A stretch of DNA of 64,000 nt from Solen grandis (lineage: Eukaryota; Mollusca; Bivalvia; Adapedonta; Solenidae), in assembly GCA_021229015.1 (NCBI GenBank), contig CM037778.1, forward strand, positions 13,793,294-13,857,293, read 5' to 3'. The position numbers and the translations under genes are program-made. Below the pieces are notes generated by a model that saw nothing but the letters and a program-made list of their open reading frames with translations, was not told the origin of the DNA and did no database searches. Positions 32,601 through 41,500 of this stretch are shown in pieces. Position 1 is the stretch's first letter. The number at the start of each line of letters is the position of its first letter.

Positions 32601-35299
32601 ACTAAACTAGTCAGTGTTTTCCATTATTTTTTATTACATTTTATACATGTTATACATGTACAATAGTTAACTGAAAAAAATATTGTGGAGTTAATTTGAA
32701 TTAGCTTACATGTGAGACTATCAAATCCTTTTTTCTGCCATGCCGTGTCTACAGCACAGGACATGCCTCTACGGGATTTACAGGGGAACTTTGTGGCCAA
32801 ACAGACACGTCTTTTGCTAACCCCAGATTTCATGCCAGTCTTGTTTGGAATGGAACTGTTCTTTGCTGTCCTGAAAGAATACAATATTTTTGTTAAATAA
32901 AAATTAATAAATACAATAATAATACAAAATTGGGAGAAATAGAATAATATCACTTGAAAAGAAGTCTCTATTTTATGCATTAAAAAAAAATGGGCCATTA
33001 CCATGAACTAATTTTTATAAAAAACAATATGGATGACTGCGAACAAATACTTATTAGCTGTGCTGTGCTCCCCTTCATTTTACATAATTTATTACTGCTG
33101 ATGACTAAGAAGATGATTACAATAACAAGACATCTTTTAAAAATTATCATAATGAATCATGACAATTTTATATATATTTATAGTTAATAATGTAGAGTGA
33201 CTTTATTTTATTGTTATACCTGTCTAAGCAGTCAGCACCTACACCATTATCAGGCTTGTTGTCCTCCATATCTTTGACTCTCTCAGTGTCAGAATCAGAG
33301 TCCCCTTCGATGACAGGCTGTGTTTGTAACATATGTCTGAAAAGTTGTTTTTTTAATATTGAGATACATATTAGGTCATTATGGCGAGGTTCAGCTGTTA
33401 TTGGTGGAGGAAGACCCCAGAAAAATGTCTAGGTAGAACCACTGACACACCGCAGGTCAGCTGGAAGTCTGGAAAGTGGTTTCTTATGCATGTATAAATG
33501 ACAATTATAAGTAAAACTTATTCTAGGCCAGATTTACATTGTACATGTGACATCAGTTTTTAAGTTAATGTTAAAAGTCACATATATCAGTTCCCGAAAA
33601 ATCATTTGTCCAGTGCCCAGGGGCAACCAGGGAATTCTTTTGGACAACCACATTGATATCATAAAGCTGGTTGTCTAGTGGACAACTTCAATTTTTGTGT
33701 AAGTTTCCCAGACAACTTCACTTTTCATTGACTTGTAATTTTAAAAAGTTTAATAATATATTCCACAAAAAAAAATGACTACTGAGAACTATTGCCATAT
33801 AACAATTGTTTGTATGTAACTATTTATCATGGAAATGTATTTCAAAAACTTACTTCAGAGATGGGGATTCATCGGGGAAAGGAAACACACCTAGACCATC
33901 AATCTCATCCTCCATTGACTTCCTAACAACTTCCGATTCCATAGTAGCTATGTCGCTGTGAATTTTAGAAGATAATATTAAATATATTTATTATTTGTAT
34001 ATGCTCAAGTTATTTTGCAAAACTTCATAGCTAATGGGGCTACCAGAATGGAAAAAAAAATAAATAAATACAAGTTGGTTTGATAGAAATTAAAATTTAT
34101 CATTATTACTGTTTTTCATACCTCATTTCTTTTTTGAAAGCATCAATGGTTGCAGCATCTGATGACTCTTTTGCGAAATTCTCAATGGCCTCTCCAGCCC
34201 GTCTTTCCATTTTCTTTAAGTTTCTGTTAGGAATTGGCTTGAGGTTCAGGGTGGCAAGAAAGTTATTCACTCTAACTGGGCCTCCCAAGCTGTCTATCAT
34301 AGCTGTAGCAGAAGAATGTTATACAATATTATATGATCATGAAAAGTGATACAAAAACATTAGCAACAGTATAGTAAAAAAGTATTTATGTTTTGACATG
34401 AATAAGCTGGAAGGTCCCATATGTTTACATTTATGCAGTGAGATAGTTCTGTTCCTATCAGGAACTGGGTTTAAAAACAAAAGTCAGTTTCTAATGATAC
34501 AGCCTTGATGTTTATAAAAAACAAAAAAAAAACTACATTGGTAGGGATCTTTTTGAGCTTGCAGACTTTATAATTACTGTTTTTCTTAGTAAAAAGGATA
34601 CAACATAATATGTCCCTACTTAATAAGTTATTAAACCAAAAAATAATGACAAAGCTTTAAAACCAGTGAGATGACAAATAATGATAATAACAATAAAACA
34701 ACTTCACCAACAAAGTTTTACACAAAAAAAGCCTGACAGCCTAGCCATTGCTACTTAACCCTTCTTTGTTATGGAATTGGAAATTACAATGGTTTCTCTT
34801 TTATTATGATATGTTATATTAAATCAAATGACAAATATTTTTTTGCTATTAGTTTTGTACACATACCTGTGCCAAGCTTAGTGTTGACATCAAAGCAAGG
34901 CATGCCTTTTGCCTTTTGGTGATGTGTCTTTCCATAAGCCACACGGTTGACTTCATTACAGTCGGGGTTTTGGCACATGACATACAAGTACCCTCCTAAC
35001 CCCTTCTGTAATTCCCCAACTACATTATATACTGTTAATGGCACTGGCCCCATTTTACAGTGTTCACAATACTGTAAGTTTTTTAACAAAACGCCAAACT
35101 CCACTAATCGTCTTCCCTCTCTCCACCCACTTCCATTCCCACGACTACGGTGTTCAATGTTAGGACACTTTTCCACTTTACAGTCCTCTCGGTCACACAA
35201 TAGCGTATGAGAATAATTGTGCTCATATTTTACATTACTATGCAATGCCCTTTCCTTCTTTGGCTTTATATAACGGCCGCGTTTATCCCTGGCCTTCAT
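28799..35299 (-). CDS. Mutator-like transposase fused to DEDDh exonuclease
   Basis: Ten coding exons on the minus strand, every junction GT-AG and phase-matched, 2999 coding bases. One base is missing in the last exon; allowing for it gives exactly 1000 codons with the stop. Residues 1-620 match, from memory, the Mutator-like transposase family of marine invertebrates. They include Cys pairs (YCEHC, CQNPDC), an AVDTAWQKKGFDSL segment near 318, CGTC, EHTCVRNHSGS and GDGDN near 411. Residues 715-885 are a DEDDh 3'-5' exonuclease: FDLETTD (D720, E722), AHNGRRFDFP (D817), YNAHDACSDV (H874, D879). A basic RRR-rich linker lies between. SINEs sit in the introns. It could be a resident host gene or an old autonomous element; no terminal repeats were found. 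Nuclease activity is inference. Confidence 0.85.
29731..30018 (-). repeat. tRNA-derived SINE, family 1 (minus)
   Basis: On the minus strand an A-box-like TAGTGGTTAGAGCATC and a B box GGTTCGATCC lie at the right spacing, followed by a tRNA-unrelated body and a tail with GACTGAAATACTGTCAGTGG and GATGTTAAACCC. Same family as 57120-57400. It lies in intron 9 of the transposase-exonuclease gene. Not a functional tRNA. Confidence 0.8.
30148..30276 (-). CDS. Transposase-exonuclease exon 9
   Basis: Acceptor GATATTTTCAG, donor GTATGA. Encodes a linker and exonuclease motif I, IVVTFDLETTDL, with the two metal-binding acids. Phase 1 to 1; the intron falls just after motif I. Confidence 0.85.
30603..30795 (-). 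CDS. Transposase-exonuclease exon 8
   Basis: Acceptor AAAAAATCAG, donor GTTTGA. Encodes TNEAMGLSPGYHTVRYASK and a strongly basic QQLPSVKRRRLELKQER segment, the C-terminal basic tail of the transposase domain and a possible nuclear localisation signal. Phase 0 to 1. Confidence 0.85.
30840..30945. repeat. ATT microsatellite
   Basis: Imperfect ATT/TTA repeat (TATTATTATTATTATTA), in the intron between exons 7 and 8. Confidence 0.8.
30980..31030 (-). CDS. Transposase-exonuclease exon 7
   Basis: 17-codon exon between acceptor CTGTTGTTCAG and donor GTATGA: LICAVGTSWKQEIYSLM. Phase 0 both sides. Short but needed to connect exons 6 and 8 in the family order. Confidence 0.75.
31529..32340 (-). CDS. 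Transposase-exonuclease exon 6
   Basis: Largest exon, 812 bases. Acceptor AATATTTCAG, donor GTATGT, phase 1 to 0. Encodes SHTFFMSKAKYGKKVL, CGTCNWWRR, PEHTCVRNHSGSARLMES and YLEGDGDNTLISRL (candidate second catalytic Asp), then HHEKK, KYTFAKNQGD, and HQFGDHTLCHGRFCGY (a Cys/His cluster). No stop or frameshift. Confidence 0.9.
32401..32600 (+). repeat. tRNA-derived SINE, family 3
   Basis: Starts GCCGTGGTCCAAGAGGGC, with B box GTGGGTTCAAACCCC about 50 bases on, then an unrelated body (AAAGTACTGGTGCAACCC) and an ATAAAATAAATAATT tail. It is antisense within the intron between exons 5 and 6. Confidence 0.65.
32710..32870 (-). CDS. Transposase-exonuclease exon 5
   Basis: Acceptor ATTCTTTCAG, donor GTAAGC. 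Encodes RRGMSCAVDTAWQKKGFDSL, where the Asp of AVDTAW is a candidate first catalytic acid of the DDE-type fold. Phase 2 to 1. Confidence 0.85.
33220..33336 (-). CDS. Transposase-exonuclease exon 4
   Basis: Acceptor ACTTTTCAG, donor GTATAA. Encodes an acidic spacer with EGDSDSDTERVKDMEDNK. Phase 2 to 2. Probably a disordered insert; its sequence is not a recognised domain. Confidence 0.75.
33380..33475 (-). repeat. SINE family 2 fragment (minus)
   Basis: GGTGGAGGAAGACCCC and GGTAGAACCACTGAC match the body of the 35633 and 44400 SINEs in reverse. The tRNA-like head and the tail are missing. Confidence 0.6.
33854..33955 (-). CDS. Transposase-exonuclease exon 3
   Basis: Acceptor AAAATTCACAG, donor GTAAGT. 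Encodes DIATMESEVVRKSMEDEIDG then LGVFPFPDESPSL; acidic. Phase 2 to 2. Confidence 0.8.
34122..34302 (-). CDS. Transposase-exonuclease exon 2
   Basis: Acceptor CTTCTGCTACAG, donor GTATGA. Encodes MIDSLGGPVRVNNFLATLNL, KPIPNRNLKKMERRAGEAIE, the conserved helix-rich region after the zinc-binding part. Phase 1 to 2. Confidence 0.85.
34303..34866 (-). other. Intron 1 of transposase-exonuclease gene
   Basis: AT-rich intron. No repeat or RNA was recognised. Confidence 0.5.
34867..35299 (-). CDS. Transposase-exonuclease exon 1
   Basis: ATG at 35299, opening MKARDKRGRYIKPKKER, basic. Holds zinc-binding-like Cys/His pairs (LCDREDCKVEKC, YCEHCKM, CQNPDC) and the GRRLVEFGVLLKNL stretch typical of the family. 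Ends in phase 1 at a GTATGT donor. No 5' UTR intron was recognised. Confidence 0.85.
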
Positions 35300-35632
35300 A
35301 TTTCCTGACGTGAATGCTGAAACACGGCCATGGAAATCACAACAATGTCGTCACCGGAAGGACATTCCCGAAAATGTTTCTTTATATTTTTTTTTAAATG
35401 TGGCTTTCATGAATTAACAGTTTAAATATAATACACTTTTATGTCAAAACTAAGCTATTTTCCATAATATAATTAAAAAATTAAGAATATATAAAATATG
35501 ATAGTCGATTCCGTGCGGTGCCGAACATTGCAACATCGGCAATAGTCGGAAAACGGAAAATGTCGACATCGGCCGATCGCGGTAAACCTCATTAGGATCT
35601 CTCTGCCTTAATTGCAAATTCTATTTCTGTGG

Positions 35633-35868
35633 GGGCCTCCTAGCCGAAAGGGTCGCTGACTTTAACACTCACTCAGCCCCTCACCGCGTGGGTTCCAATC
35701 CCGGCAGGGTCATTCTGATTTTCATGTGAGGAAGCTTCCAGCTGGCTTGCGGTAGGTCGGTGGTTCTACCCGGATGCCTCAGTGCATTCGGGGTCTTCCT
35801 CCACCTGTAATTAGCTGGATGTCACTATATGACTGAAATACTGTCAAAACGACGGTAAACTCTAAGGG
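35633..35868 (+). repeat. tRNA-derived SINE, family 2
   Basis: tRNA-like head with B box GGGTTCCAATCCCGG, then TTTCATGTGAGGAAGC, GGTCGGTGGTTCTACCCGG and GGTCTTCCTCCACCTG. The tail holds GACTGAAATACTGTC and CGACGGTAAACTC. It lies upstream of exon 1 of the transposase-exonuclease gene. Related copies are at 44400 (minus), 60877 and 33380. Confidence 0.75.
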
Positions 35869-36119
35869 TATAATGGTATACCATACGACGATACACCGCA
35901 GTATTTTCTTTACGGTACGGTTCATGGTACGCATCCAGGTCTGCACGGTACAGTACAGTATTGTAGATTCCAGGGGTTTTTTAGCTCACCTGAGCACAAA
36001 GTGCTCAAGGTGAGCTTTTGTGATCGCCCTTCGTCCGGCGTCCGTCGTCGTCCGTTGTGCGTCGTCAGTCGTCCGTCGTCAACAATTTGCTTTAAACGAC
36101 ATCTCCTCTGAAACCGCTG

Positions 36120-37291
36120 GACAGAATTTAATGAAACTTGGTAGGAATGTTCCTTGGGTGAGGCTCTACAAAAGTTGCTAAAATAAAGTTGATCCATGAA
36201 GAACTCTGGTTGCCATGGCAACAAAAAGAAAAATAATTTGAAAACTTTAAAAATAATCTCCTTCAAAACTACTGGCCAGATTTCAAAATAATTTGATACA
36301 GATGTTCCTTGGGTCAACCTCTACCAAAGTTGCTAAAATTATTCCGATCCGTAAAAAAACATGGCCGCCAGGGGCGGGGCTTATTTGCCTTATATGTATA
36401 TAGAGAAACCTTTAAACAACATCTCCTCTGAAACCACTGGACAGAATTTGATTAAACTTGGCAGGGATGATCCTTGGGTCAACCTTCATAAAAGTTGCTA
36501 AAATAAACTTGATCCATGTAGAACTCTGGTTGCCATGGCAACAAAAAGGGGAAAAAAATGAAAACTTTAAAAATCATCTTCTTCAAAACTACTGGCCAGA
36601 TTTTAAAATAAATTGGTACAGATATTCCTTGGGCCAACCTCTACCAAAGTTGCTAAAATTATTCTGATCCGTAAAAAAACATGGCCGCCAGGGGCGGGGC
36701 TTATTTGCCTTATATGTATATAGAGAAACCTTTAAACAACATCTCCTCTGAAACCACTGGACAGAATTTGATTAAACTTGGCAGGGATGATCCTTGGGTC
36801 AACCTTCATAAAAGTTGCTAAAATAAACTTGATCCATGTAGAACTCTGGTTGCCATGGCAACAAAAAGGGGAAAAAAATGAAAACTTTAAAAATCATCTT
36901 CTTCAAAACTACTGGCCAGATTTTAAAATAAATTGGTACAGATATTCCTTGGGCCAACCTCTACCAAAGTTGCTAAAATTATTCTGATCCGTAAAAAAAC
37001 ATGGCCGCCAGGGGCGGGGCTTATTTGCCTTATATGTATATAGAGAAAACTTTAAACAACATCTCATCTGAAACCACTGGACAGAATTTGATTAAACTTG
37101 GCAGGGATGATCCTTGGGTCAACCTTCACAAAAGTTGCTAAAATAAACTTGATCCATGTAGAACTCTGGTTGCCATGGCAACAAAAAGAAAAAAAAAATG
37201 AAAACTTTAAAAATCATGTTCTTCAAAACAACTGTCCAGATTTTAAAATAAATTGGTACAGATGTTCCTTGGGTCAACCTCTACCAAAGTT
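36120..37291. repeat. 320-bp tandem array
   Basis: Units recur at exactly 320 bases (GGCAGGGATGATCCTTGGGT near 36460, 36780 and 37100), with a more diverged first unit near 36140. Units two and three appear identical, so amplification is recent. Each contains GGTTGCCATGGCAACA and GGCCGCCAGGGGCGGGGC. The array is cut by a gap, so copy number is uncertain. Confidence 0.85.
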
Positions 37292-37391
37292 NNNNNNNNN
37301 NNNNNNNNNNNNNNNNNNNNNNNNNNNNNNNNNNNNNNNNNNNNNNNNNNNNNNNNNNNNNNNNNNNNNNNNNNNNNNNNNNNNNNNNNNN
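37292..37391. other. Assembly gap (100 N)
   Basis: 100 N inside the 320-bp array; array length is unresolved. Confidence 0.99.
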
Positions 37392-37890
37392 CATAGGGCA
37401 TGATTGTACAATCTTGGTAGTGGCCCATAAGATGATGCTTCATACCAAATATCTAAGCTCTAGGCCTTATGCATTCATGGAAGAAGATTTTTTAAGATTT
37501 TCCTATATAACTCTATGTAAAACAAGTGACCCCTGGTGGGGGGTCATTTATCACCATAGGGCTATGATTTGTACAATCTTGGTAGTGGCCCATAAGATGA
37601 TGCTACATACCAAATATCTAAGCTCTAGGCCTTATGGATTCATAGAAGAAGATTTTTTAAGATTTTTCTATATAACTCTTGTAAAACAAGTGACCCTGGT
37701 GCGGGTCATTTATCACCTATGTGAAATCAAGTGACCCCTGGGGCGGGGCCAATTTTGACCCCAGGGTCATAATTTGTACAATCCTGGTAGACAGTCATAA
37801 GATCATGCTACATACCAAAAATCAAAAGGCTAGGCCTTGTGGTTTCAGAGAAGAAGATTTTTTAAATTTTCATTTTAAAATCTATTTTTA
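37392..37890. repeat. ~165-bp tandem units
   Basis: GTACAATCTTGGTAGTGGCC, ACCAAATATCTAAGCTCTAG and AGAAGATTTTTTAAGATTTT recur about every 165 bases, nearly three units. Part of the 35975-38131 element. Confidence 0.7.
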
Positions 37891-38422
37891 GCTCCTGTGA
37901 CCTAATTATGCGATGGACCAGAACCATTTATACAACTTTAGTAGAGCTTCATCCAAGGAACATTCCTGCAAAATATTTTCAAATTGGCCAAGCCGTTTAG
38001 GAGGAGATGTTGTTTGAAGCAATTGTTGACGCCGGACGCACGGACGGACGGACGCAACGGACGACGGACGCCGGACAAAAGGCGATCAGAAAAGCTCACC
38101 TTGAGCACGTTGTGCTCATGTGAGCTAAAAATATGATTTGCAGAGCTCAGAAGTAAACTCCAAACATTTCTGTATTTAGCACAATAATAAGACTAGATAG
38201 CAGACACTAACAAAGCCACTACCCTTATCCATACGATAAATTCAAAGTAATAAGACATCTAGCGACATAGCATTAGCAATATCATTAACATGTCACTAAC
38301 ATTTTTAACACAAGCAACAACTGCCTCTGACTGTCCACTGACAATGAACAAACTGCAGTATATCACCTAAAAAAACAAAACAGATGCCTTAAAGATAGCA
38401 CTGACATATAAGTAAGACTCAC

Positions 38423-38514
38423 GTAAAGCCCCAGCTGTCGTAAGCACACGCAAACACAACATTCCCCTGGTCCGGGGAGAAGTAAATGTTCTTGTGTTCC
38501 AGCTCATCCGCACT
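38423..38514 (-). CDS. EFL1: EFL1 exon 7
   Basis: Encodes [20 protein letters not shown] then [11 protein letters not shown], a well-conserved EFL1 block. Donor GTGAGT at 38422. The acceptor lies in ACAGAGAGTG; 38514 is chosen because it keeps phase with exon 6. Ends in phase 2; no next exon was recognised downstream. Confidence 0.85.
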
Positions 38515-41500
38515 CTCTGTCCAATTGTTTTTGGGTTAAACACATAAAAAATATTTTTAAGCAATACTTGAAATTTGAATCCCCAAAATCCACTTTGCCC
38601 CCAGGCCAAATCTGTTTTTTTTTCAAAATTCCCCTTTTTTAAACTTATAAATAAAACCACTGTAAGAGAGGAGACACAGTTGAGTAAGTGCATCAAGATC
38701 TCCTCTGTTTGCCATACAACATTGTAGCCAAATGCTAGTAACTTTCACGCAGCAAAGAAAAATCCATTGCTTCACTTTATGTTTAAAGTTTGGTAACTTC
38801 ATATTCATCAAGCCGTAAATTTGTCTATGAATATTTATGAGGTTAGACGTTCACCCTATAACTCGGGTACTATATTTACACCATGATGGATAAACAAAAA
38901 AACCCTGATCAGATCTTAAGCAATTTTCACACTGTATAATTTTTTACCCGAACTCCTAAATTTTAAAAGAATACAGATGAGATAGTCGCATATGGTACGA
39001 CAATTTCCAGAAACATCTTTGATCCATTGTAATTAGGCTTGAAAATGAATAGCTGTAATCAGTAGTTATATTTTCAGCAAAATTCAGTACCTTGATATCA
39101 TACCTTGAATGGTTTGTGATATGAAATATAAATTGTTCTAAGGGAAATACCTTGTTTGCCTTGAGGTAATTATTATTTACTTGTCTTCCTTATTATTCCT
39201 TATATTTCTTATTATTACCTTTTTAAAACCCTAAATGGTGTAATTTTACTTACTGTTGTTTGGGGGAACAGTACCTGTACATTTTCACGTCGTTTTCCCT
39301 TGTAGGGGGAAATTTTTGGAATTTTACTGCACATAGTTACATAAAATGATTACATCCCTTGAAACAGAGCATGCCCGATTAATTTGCTCTGGTGCAAGGA
39401 CTACATACTCATATTCTAAATAAATAATCTCATATAATAATTAAATTTTTGTCTTTAAAATCATCCACCTAAATTTATGTCCTAAAAATCATCCACAATA
39501 CAACTCTACATAAACTTCAATCCTCTTGTAGGAGTCAATGACATCATCATGATTTGTAAATCAGAACAAAATTCAAACTAAGTAGCCACATATTATCATT
39601 CATAAATAAAATTTTTACAAGTACTAAGTCTATACAAGTCCACTTTCATCATCTGAACTTTCCACCAATAAGCTGTGATTCCTTTTGCTTGAATCAGCGA
39701 CATACTAGTTGTTCCCTTTAGTTTAGAGGACATCAACCTTTTCAACACTAGAAATTTCACTTGTGACGTGTTTATCTGTAGCAGAAACGGTGGCATTTTT
39801 TAGTACTTTTTATGTGATTTTTTTCGTATTTTTTACTGTTATGCGTCATCCTAGTACACTTATTATAAACTGAATGAATCCAACTATCTGGTGGTTCTCA
39901 ATATACAATGAGTTCGACTATCAATAACAAGAAAAAAAAAACAACAAACAAACACAGAAAAAGGAAACAGTAACCAGTCGAATCGTCCTAGTTACCATTC
40001 TCAACATCTCCGTCATATTTTTCTAGAATAACCACTGTGACATTTTAATAAGTCTATTATCGCATATTTAAAGCATAATTTTTATTGTATATTAGTCCCT
40101 TACAATAATAGTTAGACTAACTTCAGTTTTAAAACTTTTATCTTCATTCTGTATTTTAATTATGAATGCAAGCTCATGTGTTTTACAATGTAGGGGAAAA
40201 TTAACTTGCAAATGAGAAAAAAAATAATACTATTTTGCTGGGGGAATGGTGCCGAATATAGGCACAAAAAAAGGAGATCAAGAGCACTGATACATAGAAA
40301 AAGTGGCATAGCTTCAAATGTTCAACATTCAAATATTTTAAAATACAAACATTCTGCTGCTATTGCTACCCGTGCCTGTGTCCCGTCTGCGTCAGCCCTC
40401 CGTTTCCATGGACATGAATCTGCTGTAAAGAGCTCACTTGTAACGACATTCACCTGTAAGACATTCATTTTTAAACCTTGAAACAAGACCTGATGGTATT
40501 TTGGACATTTTTTTCCCTCAATAAGAGTAGGTCAAAGTATCCCTATATTGAAGCAATCCAATGAAGCACATAAAGTTTTAGCAGATTAGCAAAAAGGTCA
40601 ACATGACCAACCTTCGACCTCACCCAGACATCATCAATTTAAAGGAAGGGAAATTTTTTTATTGAAACACCTCCAAAAATTACTGCTTCATATCTATTTC
40701 AGCATTTATTACAAACATGACTGCAGAGAGGGAGAATTAAAAAATGGGACCAGGGAGAGTTACAGTTCTTGGACATTGCACTTTTCCTAGTCGTAATCTG
40801 TTTACATTTTAGTTTGAAAAAAAATACCCTTTTATAATTTTTGAATTATGTTCCAGACAAGAAAAAACAGAAATTAAACAAAGGAACAAAAATTTAAAAA
40901 TGGGACCAGGGGAATAACTCTGTCGTCCCTTAGACAACTCAAGTGAAATTTAAAGACATGCACCTCTCCATCTGATTATCAAATTCACACACAAAATTTG
41001 AACTGAATCGGTTAAGAAATGTAGAAGAATTTCACGTCACAAGATATTTAGATAAAATCAGGGGCAATAACTCTGTAATCCTTGAGATAACTCAAGTGGA
41101 ATTTATGTCACACACCTCTCCACCTGATTATGAATTCACACACAAAATTTGAACTGAATCGGTTAAGAAATGTTGAAGAAGTTTTGCGTCACAGATATTT
41201 ATAAAAGTCAGGGCAATAACCCTGTAAACCTTGAGATAACTCAAGTCAAATTTATGTCATGCACCTCTCCACCTGATTATCAATGCACACACAAAATTTG
41301 AACTAATCAATTAAGCAATGTAGAAGTAGTTTGCGTTTTTGGGATGGACAGACCGACAGACCGACAAACCAATAGACCGACAGACTGATTCCTATATACT
41401 CCCTCTAAAACTTCGTTTGCGGGGATATAAATATGGAAACTAAATACGGAAATTATAAACTCAACCCTCGAGAACATTTTTTTAAGGGATCTATTTTGCA

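Larger units (their letters stand above)
35975..38131. mobile_element. Large TIR element with hairpin ends and internal arrays
   Basis: Both ends carry the same roughly 145-base inverted repeat: TTTTTAGCTCACCTGAGCAC, AAGGTGAGCTTTTGTGATCG, a CCGGCGTCCGTCGTCGTCCG stretch, then CAACATCTCCTC. Each terminus is also a hairpin (GAGCAC ... GTGCTC). The interior has four 320-base tandem units, a gap, then about 165-base units. No protein was recognised; the repeated 69-codon open frames in the units are by-products of the repeat. Confidence 0.75.

Noticed and set aside
36458..37403. Three repeated 69-codon open frames (MAGMILGSTF...)
   Set aside because: They are by-products of the 320-bp tandem units; no domain, no codon bias, and 320 is not a multiple of three.
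38367..38696. 109-codon open frame covering EFL1 exon 7
   Set aside because: It is in a shadow frame; the EFL1 frame is the conserved one.
40351..40453. EFL1 exon 6 ending at the GTTTGT donor
   Set aside because: Joined to exon 7 in the required phase it produces a TAG stop; the GTAGCA donor keeps the frame.
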